A DNA stretch of 38,533 nt from JACKOB01 sp024234575 (GCA_051208035.1 JBPJFZ010000023.1:1-38533), one strand, 5' to 3'; shown: positions 1 through 8,252, numbered from the stretch's first letter. Program-made: numbers and translations. The notes: generated by a model from the letters alone, not told the origin.

Positions 1-28
1 GCGTCCTGTTTATTTACTTTGAAATGCA

Positions 29-304
29 TCAAACCAATTCGTGCTTCATCAACCATCGCGCAGGTAATTGGCCCTTTGCTGGCAGAAAGTGCATTCTAAA
101 ACTTCGGTTCTGCTCAACACCAATCGTGTTACCCTCTTTAAACACCGGCCCATTCGCCAGTATGTAAGCCACCATGCCAAACAGATGTTTGGCAGCTTCC
201 GCTGGCTGGCATTTATATGGTTCTATCTGAATTTCGAACCCCGTTAACGCATCCAGCCCTTTTGTGACAGCCCCAAAGATGGTTTTTCGATCTGGGGAGA
301 TCAT
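29..304 (-). pseudogene. DUF4261-like C-terminal remnant
   Basis: This 91-residue reading frame resembles, from memory, the C-terminal domain of DUF4261 proteins, in the stretch with AAKHLFGMVAYILANGPVF followed by a DTIG-like turn (NTIGVEQ). Whole DUF4261 proteins are usually well over 200 residues, so only the C-terminal part is present. The frame stays open for about ten codons upstream of the ATG (reading PVTLQSAGLR) before an in-frame TAA. This suggests the homologous sequence starts before the ATG and was cut off. No ribosome binding site precedes the ATG. An insertion sequence lies about 150 bp upstream, which fits a damaged region. The function of DUF4261 is unknown to me. It could instead be a genuine short protein. 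Confidence 0.45.
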
Positions 305-454
305 GCGCAGCCCGGCCGATTGTAATGTGACAGGATATTACCCGACTATTTAATTACCAGTCTGTGATAGAGGTTAAGCTCGGTCAGTTGTGCTTAAAAA
401 ACGAGGGGGATTTCTTGTTTTGGCAATGTCAGATGGCGCTGCGCTTATCTGTAT

Positions 455-467
455 ATGGTCTCCTCCC
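455..467 (+). repeat. IS left subterminal inverted repeat
   Basis: ATGGTCTCCTCCC is the exact reverse complement of 1784-1796. A third, 10-bp copy of its core (TGGTCTCCTC) lies at 1719-1728 in the transposase leader. Confidence 0.85.
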
Positions 468-708
468 GTTTTGCAAGGACTTCAAACGAAATAACAGGTC
501 TAGGTTGCTGCCGTATATCCGGCCTGTTTTTGAGCTTATTGCTCTGGCCTTGATGAGCTGTCCGCGCACACTGTCCTTATCGACCTATCGGTATCATATA
601 CCATCAGAAAAGCCAGGTTTTCAGCGTGCAGGTTTTACCTATTTTGTCATCTGTCGTTTGTTGCCTTCGCAACCCTAAAGATTCTTTTGTCCTAAATGTA
701 ACGTTCTG
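468..708 (-). ncRNA. Putative IS1111-type guide (seeker/bridge) RNA region
   Basis: This noncoding stretch lies between the transposase stop and the left subterminal repeat, where IS1111-type elements are known to encode their guide RNA. Two compact hairpins are visible: GTTGC-GAAG-GCAAC (minus strand) at 660-673 and GGTAT-ATG-ATACC at 590-602. I cannot define the RNA ends or its target- and donor-binding loops. The assignment rests on position plus these hairpins. Confidence 0.4.
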
Positions 709-1716
709 CTAAGCAGCTTCGGGGCAATAAATTTCTTGTCGTGAAACAATCACCCAAGCAATTCTAATCATCTTGTTTGCCAGAGCAACGGTAGCTTTGT
801 TTTTACCTCTCGTTGCTATCAGCTTATTGACCCATTGGCTTAATGGATCATCTTTTTTCTCTGCTTGTATGAGCGCTGATCGAGCGCCATGAATGATAAG
901 GCTTCTTAGATAGGCATCTCCTTTTTTAGTGATACCAAATAATCGACTCTTATCTCCACTGCTATGCTGTTTCGGTATCACTCCTAATGCGGCTGAAGCA
1001 TCTCTGCCCCGCTTGAACTGCCCCCCAGAGCCTAACCAGCTTTTAAAGGCATAGCTAACGATTGACCCAAACCCCGGGAGTGCCTTCAACCTTTGGCAGT
1101 CGTCATCCAGTTTAACTTGTTCAGCGATTTGCTTATCGAACCAAGTCAGCTCCTCATCAAGCACCAATAGCTGTTCGTAATATCGGGATAGTAATGTTCT
1201 GATAAACGGATTCGAAATGTGACTCTCATCCGCCTTTAATTCACAGAGTCGTCTTCGAAAAGTAGCAACTGTCTTAGGTATGGCTTCTCCGTATTCGTAC
1301 AAGATGCCTCGAACATGATTTACAAGCCGCGTTCTTTCCGCCACTACTCGTTTTCTTGAGTGCAACAAAACCTGCGTATTCTGTTGCTCTACACTTTTTA
1401 TGGGGACATCTCTAATCCGTCCATGGGCTGCCGCTTCTGCAATAGCAAGTGCATCGTTGTAGTCATTTTTTTGTCCACGAAGATAAGCTTTCACATGCTG
1501 AGGTGGAATAAGTTTTATTTCATGGCCCAGCGCAATCAACTCGCGGGCCCAGTAATTTGAACTCCCACAAGCTTCCATCGCAATTGTGCTAGAGGGTAGC
1601 TGAGCAAAAAATGGCAGAACCTGACTTCTGCGCAATTTCTTACGTTTTCCATCTAAGCTAACAAGATGAAAAGTGCTCTTGGCCAAATCAAAACCATAAA
1701 TCATACTATTATCCAT
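709..1716 (-). CDS. IS110-family transposase
   Basis: The 335-residue protein has the IS110 N-terminal RuvC-like DEDD domain: GFDLAKSTFH gives the first Asp, AMEACGSSNYW the Glu, and KNDYNDALAIAEA the Asp pair. The C-terminal transposase_20 domain follows (LPGFGSIVSY, then FKRGRDASAALGVIPKQHSSGDKSR with the conserved Ser region). It is a complete, uninterrupted protein that would cut and join DNA as directed by an element-encoded guide RNA. I chose the ATG at 1714-1716 because AGGAG stands seven bases upstream; an upstream start at 1758 is possible but has no comparable site. The ribosome binding site is itself part of a 10-bp copy of the terminal repeat. Confidence 0.93.
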   Translation of the reverse strand: MDNSMIYGFDLAKSTFHLVSLDGKRKKLRRSQVLPFFAQLPSSTIAMEACGSSNYWARELIALGHEIKLIPPQHVKAYLRGQKNDYNDALAIAEAAAHGRIRDVPIKSVEQQNTQVLLHSRKRVVAERTRLVNHVRGILYEYGEAIPKTVATFRRRLCELKADESHISNPFIRTLLSRYYEQLLVLDEELTWFDKQIAEQVKLDDDCQRLKALPGFGSIVSYAFKSWLGSGGQFKRGRDASAALGVIPKQHSSGDKSRLFGITKKGDAYLRSLIIHGARSALIQAEKKDDPLSQWVNKLIATRGKNKATVALANKMIRIAWVIVSRQEIYCPEAA

Positions 1717-1718
1717 GG

Positions 1719-1795
1719 TGGTCTCCTCTTTATCTCTGATTGTCTGCAATACAATCATGGCACATTACGATGCCGATATTGATGGGAGGAGACCA
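1719..1795 (-). promoter_or_regulatory. Transposase leader hairpin that can mask the ribosome binding site
   Basis: The transposase ribosome binding site lies inside a copy of the terminal repeat (TGGTCTCCTC on the plus strand, 1719-1728). The right terminal repeat at 1786-1795 is its exact complement. An RNA entering from outside the element could fold these into a 10-bp stem hiding the AGGAG. RNA starting inside the loop would not. This is an inference from complementarity. Confidence 0.45.
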
Positions 1796-1796
1796 T
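1784..1796 (-). repeat. IS right subterminal inverted repeat
   Basis: GGGAGGAGACCAT matches 455-467 in inverted orientation. It lies about 70 bp upstream of the transposase start. Confidence 0.85.
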
Positions 1797-1870
1797 CTCA
1801 TCGACCTACGTTGACGCGGTGCCTGTCCCTTACCAAAATTAAATGAGTGACTGTCCTGCACAAGGGAGTT

Positions 1871-1898
1871 AAAAGCGGCGCACAATGCGGCCGCTTTT
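1871..1898 (-). terminator. Rho-independent terminator after pykA
   Basis: AAAAGCGGC (1871-1879) and GCCGCTTTT (1890-1898) form a 9-bp stem with a 10-base loop, 16 bp beyond the pykA stop. The A and T runs on both sides make it potentially bidirectional. Confidence 0.8.
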
Positions 1899-1913
1899 GG
1901 ATTCGATTAACGA

Positions 1914-3365
1914 CTATGAGATGTGGGTGCCAACCTGCACGATTTTCATTGTATTTGTTCCACCTTGGGCGTTGACGTAATCGCCTTTGGTGATGATGAC
2001 AAAATCACCATCCTGCAATACACCAAACTCTTTCAACTTCGCGACTGCACGGGCATTCACTTCATCATTCGGGATGGTGTCGCTGTCAAAAGGTACGGTG
2101 TGTACGCTGCGGTAAATGGTTACGCGGTTCTGGGTGCGTGTGTGTCGAGAAAAAGCAAAGATTGGCAACGGTGAGCGAATGCGGGACATTAGCAATGGCG
2201 TTGCGCCGCTTTCTGTCATGCAGATTAACGCTTTTACGCCTTTCAGGTGGTTTGCCGCATACATTGCAGACAGGGCGATGGTTTCGTCAATGTTGCTAAA
2301 GCCTTCATCCATGCGGTGTTTGGATATGCGGGTCGCGGGGTCTTGTTCTGCCCCCAGGCATATCCGGGCCATGGCTTTCACGGCCTCGGCGGGATATTCA
2401 CCAACGGCAGACTCCGCCGACAGCATCACTGCGTCTGTTGAATCGAATACGGCGTTAGCCACATCAGAAACTTCGGCGCGGGTTGGCATGGGGCTGAAGA
2501 TCATCGATTCCATCATTTGGGTGGCGGTGATGCAGAAACGGTTAAGCGAGCGGGAGCGGCGAATAATATGTTTCTGAATGCCCACCAGGCCAGCATCGCC
2601 GATTTCTACGGCAAGATCTCCACGTGCCACCATCACACCTTCGCTGGCACGAATAATTCCATCAAGACAGTCTTGGTTGTACACCACTTCGGCACGCTCT
2701 ATTTTAGCAATCAGGCCGGCATCAGAACCCGCCTGGCGCAATAGGGTGCGTGCCTCTTCCATGTCAGAAGCGTCACGGGGGAAGGAAACGGCAACGAAAT
2801 CTACGCCAATGCTGGCGGCCGTGATAATGTCTTTTTTATCCTTTTCGGTGAGTGCATCGGCGGATAATCCACCACCCTGGCGATTGATGCCCTTGTTGTT
2901 GGATAGAATACCTCCGATAAGCACTTCACAGATAATTTCGTGGCCGGTGACTTCAAGCACGCGCATTTCCATGCGTCCGTCATCCAGCAGCAAAATATCA
3001 TCTACGGACACATCTTTAATCAGCCCTTTATAGTCGATGCCTACCCGTTGCTGGTCACCTTCGTTGACGGCAAGTTCGGCGTCAAAGATAAACGTATCGC
3101 CAACATTAAGCTTTATTTTGTCTTCTTTAAAACGCGAAATTCTAAGTTTCGGGCCTTGCAGATCACCCATGATTGAAACAAAGCGGCCATTGTCGGCTGC
3201 AACTCGCCTGACCAGTTCGGCGCGCCCGGCATGCTCTTGTGCAGAGCCATGGGAAAAATTTAATCGAACCATATCAACGCCTGCTTTGATGATGGCATCA
3301 ATAGCTTCGGCAGATTCGGTGGCGGGTCCGAGCGTGGCGACAATTTTTGTGCGTCTTAAAGTCAT
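1914..3365 (-). CDS. pykA: Pyruvate kinase, PykA (type II)
   Basis: The 483-residue enzyme converts phosphoenolpyruvate and ADP to pyruvate and ATP in the cytoplasm. Family hallmarks are in order: LRRTKIVATLGPAT at the N-terminus, VRLNFSHGS, GDLQGPKLRISRF, the B-domain ILLLDDGRMEMRVLEV, the SNNKGINRQGGGLSADALTEKD stretch (quoted in parts: SNNKGIN, GGGLSADALTEKD), the catalytic Lys region IAKIERAEVV, the metal-binding MVARGDLAVEIG and ATQMMESMI. Length and motifs match the PykA rather than the PykF branch. I chose the ATG at 3363-3365 because AGGAAA stands four bases upstream and the family N-terminus begins here; a longer open frame lacks similarity. It follows gap by 83 bp, so the two are probably co-transcribed, ending at the hairpin at 1871-1898. 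Confidence 0.96.
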   Translation of the reverse strand: MTLRRTKIVATLGPATESAEAIDAIIKAGVDMVRLNFSHGSAQEHAGRAELVRRVAADNGRFVSIMGDLQGPKLRISRFKEDKIKLNVGDTFIFDAELAVNEGDQQRVGIDYKGLIKDVSVDDILLLDDGRMEMRVLEVTGHEIICEVLIGGILSNNKGINRQGGGLSADALTEKDKKDIITAASIGVDFVAVSFPRDASDMEEARTLLRQAGSDAGLIAKIERAEVVYNQDCLDGIIRASEGVMVARGDLAVEIGDAGLVGIQKHIIRRSRSLNRFCITATQMMESMIFSPMPTRAEVSDVANAVFDSTDAVMLSAESAVGEYPAEAVKAMARICLGAEQDPATRISKHRMDEGFSNIDETIALSAMYAANHLKGVKALICMTESGATPLLMSRIRSPLPIFAFSRHTRTQNRVTIYRSVHTVPFDSDTIPNDEVNARAVAKLKEFGVLQDGDFVIITKGDYVNAQGGTNTMKIVQVGTHIS

Positions 3366-3448
3366 TACATTTCCTGTGGCGGGTTCGAGATTATCTATTA
3401 GTAATACACCGACTATAACATTTTGATGACAATGTGGGGCGGATGCCC

Positions 3449-4450
3449 TTATCGGGCAGCCTTCATTGCCAGGGCGGTGTCGAGCATGCGGTTGGCAAAA
3501 GCCCACTCGTTGTCGTACCAGGCCATTACTTTGACCTGATTTTCGCAGCATTTGGTTTGGTTGGCGTCGAAGATGCACGAGAAAGCATTGTGGCGAAAAT
3601 CTGTCGACACCAGTTTGATATCGTTGTAAGCCAGTACTTTGCTGCCGGTGGCGGCGGCTTTCATAATGCTGTTGATTTCACTGACGCTGGTTTCTCTGCC
3701 GGGTACGAAACACAAATCTACCAAAGAGACGTTGATGGTGGGTACGCGCACCGCCAGGCCATCTAATTTGCCGGTTAATTCTGGCATCACCAGGCCAATG
3801 GCCGCAGCAGCGCCTGTTTTAGTAGGGATCATCGATTGGGTAGCAGAGCGGGCGCGGTAAGGATCGGTATGATAAACGTCTGTGAGTACCTGGTCATTGG
3901 TATAAGCATGGATGGTCGTCATCAGGCCGCTTTTGATGCCTACGCTGTCATGTAAGGCTTTTGCCATGGGGGCGAGGCAGTTGGTGGTGCAAGAGGCATT
4001 CGACACCAGTTTGTGTTCGGCACGAAGATCCTGATCGTTGACACCAAATACAATAGTGGCATCCACATTTTTACCGGGGGCTGAAATAAGTACCTTGCCC
4101 GCGCCGGCTTCAAGGTGGGCGTTAGCTTTTAAACCGTCGGTAAACAAGCCGGTGCATTCGAAAACAATGTCGACCTGCTTCGCTTTCCAGGGTAAGTCAG
4201 CGGGGTTACGAATGGCGGTCACTTCTATGTTGTCGCCATTAACGCAAATATGTGTGTCGTCATGGCTGACATCACCATTGAAAATGCCGTGTGCCGTATC
4301 ATACTTAAGCAAGTGCGCGTTGATGGCGGCGTCACCCAGATCGTTAATGGCAACGATTTCGATTTGATCCCGGTAGCCGTTTTCGTAAATGGCTCGCAAC
4401 ATATTGCGGCCAATACGGCCAAATCCGTTGATCGCTGCTCGAATGGTCAT
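3449..4450 (-). CDS. gap: Glyceraldehyde-3-phosphate dehydrogenase, type I
   Basis: The 333-residue protein oxidises glyceraldehyde 3-phosphate to 1,3-bisphosphoglycerate with NAD. The Rossmann motif is INGFGRIGRN at the N-terminus. AINDLGD (residues 35-40 carry Asn-Asp) fits NAD preference. The catalytic Cys154 sits in NASCTTNCLAP and the partner His181 in TTIHAYTNDQ. WYDNEWAFANRMLD closes the protein. A GGAG ribosome binding site lies nine bases before the ATG. The gene diverges from edd across 216 bp and precedes pykA. Together the three cover the Entner-Doudoroff entry and lower glycolysis, as in the pseudomonad arrangement where gap-1 is divergent from edd. Confidence 0.96.
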   Translation of the reverse strand: MTIRAAINGFGRIGRNMLRAIYENGYRDQIEIVAINDLGDAAINAHLLKYDTAHGIFNGDVSHDDTHICVNGDNIEVTAIRNPADLPWKAKQVDIVFECTGLFTDGLKANAHLEAGAGKVLISAPGKNVDATIVFGVNDQDLRAEHKLVSNASCTTNCLAPMAKALHDSVGIKSGLMTTIHAYTNDQVLTDVYHTDPYRARSATQSMIPTKTGAAAAIGLVMPELTGKLDGLAVRVPTINVSLVDLCFVPGRETSVSEINSIMKAAATGSKVLAYNDIKLVSTDFRHNAFSCIFDANQTKCCENQVKVMAWYDNEWAFANRMLDTALAMKAAR

Positions 4451-4480
4451 TGTCTATACTCCATATATGATTTAACTATT

Positions 4481-4561
4481 AATATGTAGTAAAAATACCA
4501 CATATTTAGTGTTTCAAATAGTGCTTGTTGGTTTTTATGGTGCATTATTTGTAAATATTAC
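4481..4561. promoter_or_regulatory. Candidate operators between gap and edd
   Basis: Two palindromic elements lie in the 216-bp divergent region. One is AATATGTAGT-AAAAAT-ACCACATATT at 4481-4506 (nine of ten arm positions pair). The other is GTAA-ATA-TTAC at 4551-4561. In related bacteria the RpiR-type repressor HexR controls gap and edd through AT-rich palindromes with TGTA...TACA ends. These resemble that class, but the spacing does not match the consensus I remember. Confidence 0.3.
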
Positions 4562-4666
4562 GCATAAATGATATGAATCAAAACATTGATCTAGTAATAT
4601 TCCGTACATAGTGATGTTTAAAAAATAGTACTTATTTCTGTATTTGAAACAAAGGACGTAACGCCC

Positions 4667-6487
4667 ATGCACCAGATGGTCCAGCAGGTCACCGCGAGAA
4701 TACAACAGCGCAGTCAGGCTACCCGCGCCAACTACCTGCAACGTATGCAAGATCAGCAGGCGCAGGGGCCGGTCCGCCAGTCGCTTTCTTGCGGTAATCT
4801 GGCGCACGGATTTGCCGCTTGTGGCAGTGATGACAAGCGAACACTGAAGCTGATGAATCAGGCAAATATCGCCATTGTGTCGGCCTATAATGACATGCTT
4901 TCGGCACATCAACCTTACGCTACTTACCCCGAGCAACTAAAAGCCGCTATCAGAGAGATGGGCTCGGTGGCGCAGTTTGCAGGTGGTGTACCCGCCATGT
5001 GTGATGGTGTTACCCAGGGACAGGCAGGCATGGAACTGAGCTTATTCAGCCGCGATGTAATTGCCATGAGCACGGCGGTGGCGCTTTCGCACAATATGTT
5101 TGATGGGGCGATCTGTCTGGGTATCTGCGACAAAATCGTGCCGGGCATGATGATGGGGGCGCTGTCTTTTGGCTATCTGCCTTTTATTTTTGTGCCAGCA
5201 GGGCCAATGCCATCGGGTATACCGAATAAAGAAAAGGCGGCAGTGCGCCAGCGCTTCGCTGAGGGAAAGGCCACGCGGGACGAACTTTTGCGAGCAGAGT
5301 CTGATTCTTACCATGCGCCCGGCACCTGTACTTTTTACGGTACGGCCAATAGCAATCAAATGCTGATGGAAGTCATGGGGTTGCATCTGCCTGGCGCATC
5401 ATTTGTGAATCCTGGCACACCTTTGCGAGAGAAGCTTACCGAGGCCGCTGCCCGCCAGATAGTAAAAATGACCGCACCCGGTGGCCGCTATTTACCGCTT
5501 TACGAAATTGTTACTGAAAAAACCATTGTGAATGCTTTGGTTGCATTGTTGGCAACGGGTGGCTCTACCAATCACACCATGCACTGGGTAGCGATTGCTG
5601 CCGCCGCAGGAATCCAGATTAACTGGGATGACTTCACTGAGTTATCCTCTGCAGTGCCTTCCGTCACCCGTATTTATCCCAATGGGGAGGCGGATATCAA
5701 TCACTTTCAGGCAGCCGGTGGCACGGGTTTCTTAATTCGCGATTTACTCCAACACGGCTTGCTGCATGAAGATGTAAAGACTGTTATGGGGGAGGGGTTA
5801 AGTGCCTACTCACAAGAGCCTTTTATAGTGGATAGCAAGCTCGTCTGGAAAGATGGGGTGACGAAAAGCCGGGATGAAAGCGTGCTGCGTTCGGCGGCTA
5901 ACCCCTTCTCGGCAGAGGGGGGGCTAAAGGTTGTTTCAGGTAACCTGGGGCGTGGCGTTATCAAGGTATCGGCAGTGAAACCAGCGCATCAGATTATTGA
6001 AGCACCAGCAGTGGTGTTGAGTGATCAGGATGAACTGGAAGCGCGCTTCGAAGCCGGTGACTTAAATCGTGATTGTGTGGTCGTGGTGAGATTTCAAGGG
6101 CCGAAAGCCAATGGCATGCCTGAGCTACACAAGTTAACGCCTTTTTTGGGGGTTCTTCAGGATCGTGGCTTTCATGTGGCGTTAGTAACAGATGGCCGTA
6201 TGTCTGGTGCCTCTGGTAAGGTCCCTGCGGCGATACATGTCTATCCAGAGGCCATGAGTGGCGGCCCGCTAGCGCGCCTTCGAGACGGCGATATCATTCG
6301 TTTGGATGCGACAACGGGCCAGCTTGATGTGCAAGAGGATGCTGCGGCATTTGCCGCACGGCCAGTGGCACTATTTAGCGGGCAGAAGCACCATACAGGT
6401 ATGGGTCGAGAGCTATTCAGCGCTATGCGGCACACGGTTTCTGAGGCAGAATCAGGTGCCGTGACATTAATGGCAAAGGCTGATTAA
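4667..6487 (+). CDS. edd: 6-phosphogluconate dehydratase
   Basis: The 606-residue enzyme dehydrates 6-phosphogluconate to 2-keto-3-deoxy-6-phosphogluconate, the committed step of the Entner-Doudoroff pathway. It belongs to the IlvD/Edd family with an iron-sulfur cluster. Conserved stretches include CGNLAHGFAAC, SAYNDMLSAHQPY, GGVPAMCDGVTQGQ, GICDKIVPG (Cys154), HAPGTCTFYGTANSNQM (Cys221), LATGGSTNHTMH, INHFQAAGGT, GPKANGMPELHKL and LVTDGRMSGASGKVPAAIH. The length equals the usual 600-610 residues. AAAGGA lies ten bases before the ATG. The aldolase gene eda is not in the window, so the pathway partner must be elsewhere. Confidence 0.97.
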   Translation: MHQMVQQVTARIQQRSQATRANYLQRMQDQQAQGPVRQSLSCGNLAHGFAACGSDDKRTLKLMNQANIAIVSAYNDMLSAHQPYATYPEQLKAAIREMGSVAQFAGGVPAMCDGVTQGQAGMELSLFSRDVIAMSTAVALSHNMFDGAICLGICDKIVPGMMMGALSFGYLPFIFVPAGPMPSGIPNKEKAAVRQRFAEGKATRDELLRAESDSYHAPGTCTFYGTANSNQMLMEVMGLHLPGASFVNPGTPLREKLTEAAARQIVKMTAPGGRYLPLYEIVTEKTIVNALVALLATGGSTNHTMHWVAIAAAAGIQINWDDFTELSSAVPSVTRIYPNGEADINHFQAAGGTGFLIRDLLQHGLLHEDVKTVMGEGLSAYSQEPFIVDSKLVWKDGVTKSRDESVLRSAANPFSAEGGLKVVSGNLGRGVIKVSAVKPAHQIIEAPAVVLSDQDELEARFEAGDLNRDCVVVVRFQGPKANGMPELHKLTPFLGVLQDRGFHVALVTDGRMSGASGKVPAAIHVYPEAMSGGPLARLRDGDIIRLDATTGQLDVQEDAAAFAARPVALFSGQKHHTGMGRELFSAMRHTVSEAESGAVTLMAKAD

Positions 6488-6628
6488 TGTTTGCACGCCG
6501 AACAAAGGCTGACGGCTGAAAAATAGCCGCCGCGTTGGCAAAAGAGATCAAGACCTGATCAACAGATGCGTGTATTATGCGCGCTGATTTTTTTGATCTT
6601 AATGTGACTCTTCTTACATGGTGTCGTC

Positions 6629-6961
6629 ATGCCTCAGTATCCTTTTAAAACCCGTATTGCCCGCGTTCCACAGGAACCATTCCGCGAGTTTACCCACAAG
6701 CGCCAGAAGCGTTTGGGCACTGAATATAACCCGGCGATAATCAATGTTCACACCGATGCCCGGCGCGACGAAATAAACAGCATTTGCCAGGAAAATGAAT
6801 GGTGTTGCCAGATTACTGTTAATCCCACCGAGCCAGAAAACGAGCTGGCGTTAGAGACCCTCAAAAATCTGCCCAAGCCGACACGCTTTGCCGCAAAGCC
6901 CGATCGAAATGAGCCCTGCTCTTGTGGTAGTGGCAAAAAGTATAAGAAGTGCTGCGGTTAG
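6629..6961 (+). CDS. SWIM/SEC-C metal-binding protein, PBPRA1643 family
   Basis: This 110-residue protein ends in a SEC-C motif, EPCSCGSGKKYKKCCG, which binds zinc through its four cysteines. The rest (TRIARVPQEPFREFTHKRQKR near the N-terminus, quoted in part) is typical of the small PBPRA1643 family of marine gammaproteobacteria. The function is unknown. SEC-C tails in SecA bind zinc and contact ribosomes or SecB, but that role cannot be transferred here. It stands alone between edd (140 bp upstream) and a solute-binding protein, in the same direction. The start at 6629 has only a weak upstream GTGTCG and was chosen because it is the first ATG in the frame and the length fits. Confidence 0.85.
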   Translation: MPQYPFKTRIARVPQEPFREFTHKRQKRLGTEYNPAIINVHTDARRDEINSICQENEWCCQITVNPTEPENELALETLKNLPKPTRFAAKPDRNEPCSCGSGKKYKKCCG

Positions 6962-6995
6962 CGAATTCCTTGCAGGGTTCGCAGAATCGTCTTAG

Positions 6996-7015
6996 ATTAT
7001 AGGTGTGTCTATAAT
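6996..7015 (+). promoter_or_regulatory. Inverted repeat over a -10-like box
   Basis: ATTATAG-GTGTGT-CTATAAT is a perfect 7-bp inverted repeat whose right arm contains TATAAT (7010-7015), 40 bp before the downstream gene. I see no good -35 box. It could be an operator covering the promoter of the solute-binding protein gene. Confidence 0.35.
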
Positions 7016-7055
7016 TTAATCGTCCCGGTGACCCGATCATCGGGAGGAGAGCAAG

Positions 7056-7829
7056 ATGACGAGATCACTATTTATTTTTTTCTGTATCACTCTGCTGGCT
7101 GCGCCTGTCAGGGCTGAAGAAATCTGTGATCGCGCGTTGTTGATGGGTTGGGAGTCCTGGCCACCTTATCAGTATGTGGATGAGAAAGGCATTCTTACCG
7201 GCATCGATATCGAGCTTGCCAAGCTTGTTTTCGGCCATGCCGGGTGCCAGTTGGCCTTTGTTGAATTGCCCTGGAAGCGCCACATCAGCGACCTCGAACA
7301 CGGCCGGGTAGACATTGCCTCTGGCGCATCTTATACCGAAGATAGAGCTAAAATTGCCTACTTTCCGACAGCGTATCGGCAAGAGCGGGTATCGTTGTTT
7401 GTCCTGAATAGTCATCCGTCTGCTGATAAGTATACCGATCTGGAGACGTTCTTTAGCTTGGGTGGAACACTGGGGTTAACACTAGGTTATTATTATGGTC
7501 CCGAAATCGAAAGCATGCTCGAAAGTCCAAGCTATCAGGCGGTAACCACCAAAGTAAGAAGTGACCCGCAGCTTTTTCAAATGCTAATGATGAAACGCAT
7601 TGCAGGCTTTATCGCCGACCCCTATTCAGTCGCGGCCCGATCGGCAGTTTACCCGGAAGTAGACAGCTTTAGGCGATTGTTCGATGTGTACCGCGCAGAT
7701 ATCCATTTTATGTTAAGCAAGAAAAGTATCTCTTCAGCCCAACACGATGCCATTAATCGCCTGCTGGAAGAATTAAAAAGTAATAGCGTATTGGATGATT
7801 TTATTCGGGATTATCGGTTCGTCAGATAA
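7056..7829 (+). CDS. Orphan SBP_bac_3-type periplasmic solute-binding protein
   Basis: The 257-residue protein begins with a signal peptide (RSLFIFFCITLLAAPVRA, cleavage probably after ARA/AEE). It follows the bacterial extracellular solute-binding family 3 pattern: SWPPYQYVDEKGILTGIDIE at the ligand site, ELPWKRHISDLEHGRVDI, SGASYTEDRAKIAYF, then a second lobe and a final DDFIRDY helix. Such proteins bind amino acids or other small polar ligands for ABC importers or signalling proteins. No permease or ATPase gene is near, so the ligand and partner are unknown. A strong GGGAGGAGA precedes the ATG, and CCCGA-TCA-TCGGG (7032-7044) partly overlaps it. This is one of three such orphans in the window. 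Confidence 0.88.
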   Translation: MTRSLFIFFCITLLAAPVRAEEICDRALLMGWESWPPYQYVDEKGILTGIDIELAKLVFGHAGCQLAFVELPWKRHISDLEHGRVDIASGASYTEDRAKIAYFPTAYRQERVSLFVLNSHPSADKYTDLETFFSLGGTLGLTLGYYYGPEIESMLESPSYQAVTTKVRSDPQLFQMLMMKRIAGFIADPYSVAARSAVYPEVDSFRRLFDVYRADIHFMLSKKSISSAQHDAINRLLEELKSNSVLDDFIRDYRFVR

Positions 7830-7938
7830 TTGTTGTTGAGTTTTAAGACTGTTAGGTGACGTCCAGATTGATCAGATCTGTTAAGATGGCTGAGCGTTTT
7901 TATCCTAAAAATTGATTAACCTACCCCAGGACACTCAC

Positions 7939-8226
7939 ATGAAAAACTCCGCCGAAATCGAAGCCGCTGTTTTCCGTCGATTGCTGAAACATCTCGACGA
8001 GCGAAAGGATGTGCAGAATATTGATTTAATGAATCTGGCAGGGTTTTGTCGTAATTGCCTGTCGAAATGGTACGTAGCCGCTGCTGAGGAGAAAGGCGAG
8101 AGTGTCAGTGTTGATGACGCCCGCGAGCTGGTGTATGGCATGCCTTATGGTGAATGGAAAGACAAGTATCAGCAAGAGGCCACGGCGGAGCAGCTGGCTG
8201 CATTCAAAAAATCTCATCAGCACTAG
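7939..8226 (+). CDS. DUF1244 family protein
   Basis: The 95-residue protein matches the small conserved DUF1244 family almost throughout: FRRLLKHLDERKDVQNIDLM, NLAGFCRNCLSKWY and YGMPYGEWKDKYQ. These are cytoplasmic proteins of unknown function, common in proteobacteria; the Cys-x-x-Cys in FCRNC is conserved. I chose the ATG at 7939 because AGGAC lies six bases upstream; an in-frame TTG at 7912 has no such site. The acyltransferase-like gene starts 26 bp after the stop, so the two may be co-transcribed. Confidence 0.9.
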   Translation: MKNSAEIEAAVFRRLLKHLDERKDVQNIDLMNLAGFCRNCLSKWYVAAAEEKGESVSVDDARELVYGMPYGEWKDKYQQEATAEQLAAFKKSHQH

Positions 8227-8252
8227 TTGCTTGCGGCAGGTCACTTTTACAG

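Larger units (their letters stand above)
455..1796 (-). mobile_element. IS110-family insertion sequence, IS1111-type
   Basis: A single transposase gene sits between perfect 13-bp inverted repeats, ATGGTCTCCTCCC at 455-467 and its complement GGGAGGAGACCAT at 1784-1796. IS1111-type members of the IS110 family carry such repeats slightly inside their true ends, so the element should extend a few bases beyond these coordinates on each side; I cannot fix the exact ends. There is no obvious target duplication, as expected for this family. About 240 bp of noncoding sequence lies between the transposase stop and the left repeat. In IS1111-type elements that side encodes the guide (seeker/bridge) RNA. 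The transposase looks intact, so the element may be active. Confidence 0.85.

Noticed and set aside
364..678. Open frame of 104 codons on the plus strand
   Set aside because: It runs across the left end of the insertion sequence into its noncoding region, has no ribosome binding site and resembles nothing.
1819..1856. GTGCCTGTCC (1819) and GTGACTGTCC (1847) as REP-like repeats
   Set aside because: Similar words occur near REP-type elements in some gammaproteobacteria, but two short imperfect copies without a hairpin or transposase are not enough.
2116..3426. Several plus-strand open frames opposite pykA
   Set aside because: They are antisense to a complete, well-conserved pyruvate kinase gene and have no ribosome binding sites or family resemblance.
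4481..4561. Firm HexR operator call in the gap-edd region
   Set aside because: The palindromes are suggestive, but arm spacing differs from the HexR consensus I remember, so it is listed only as a candidate site.
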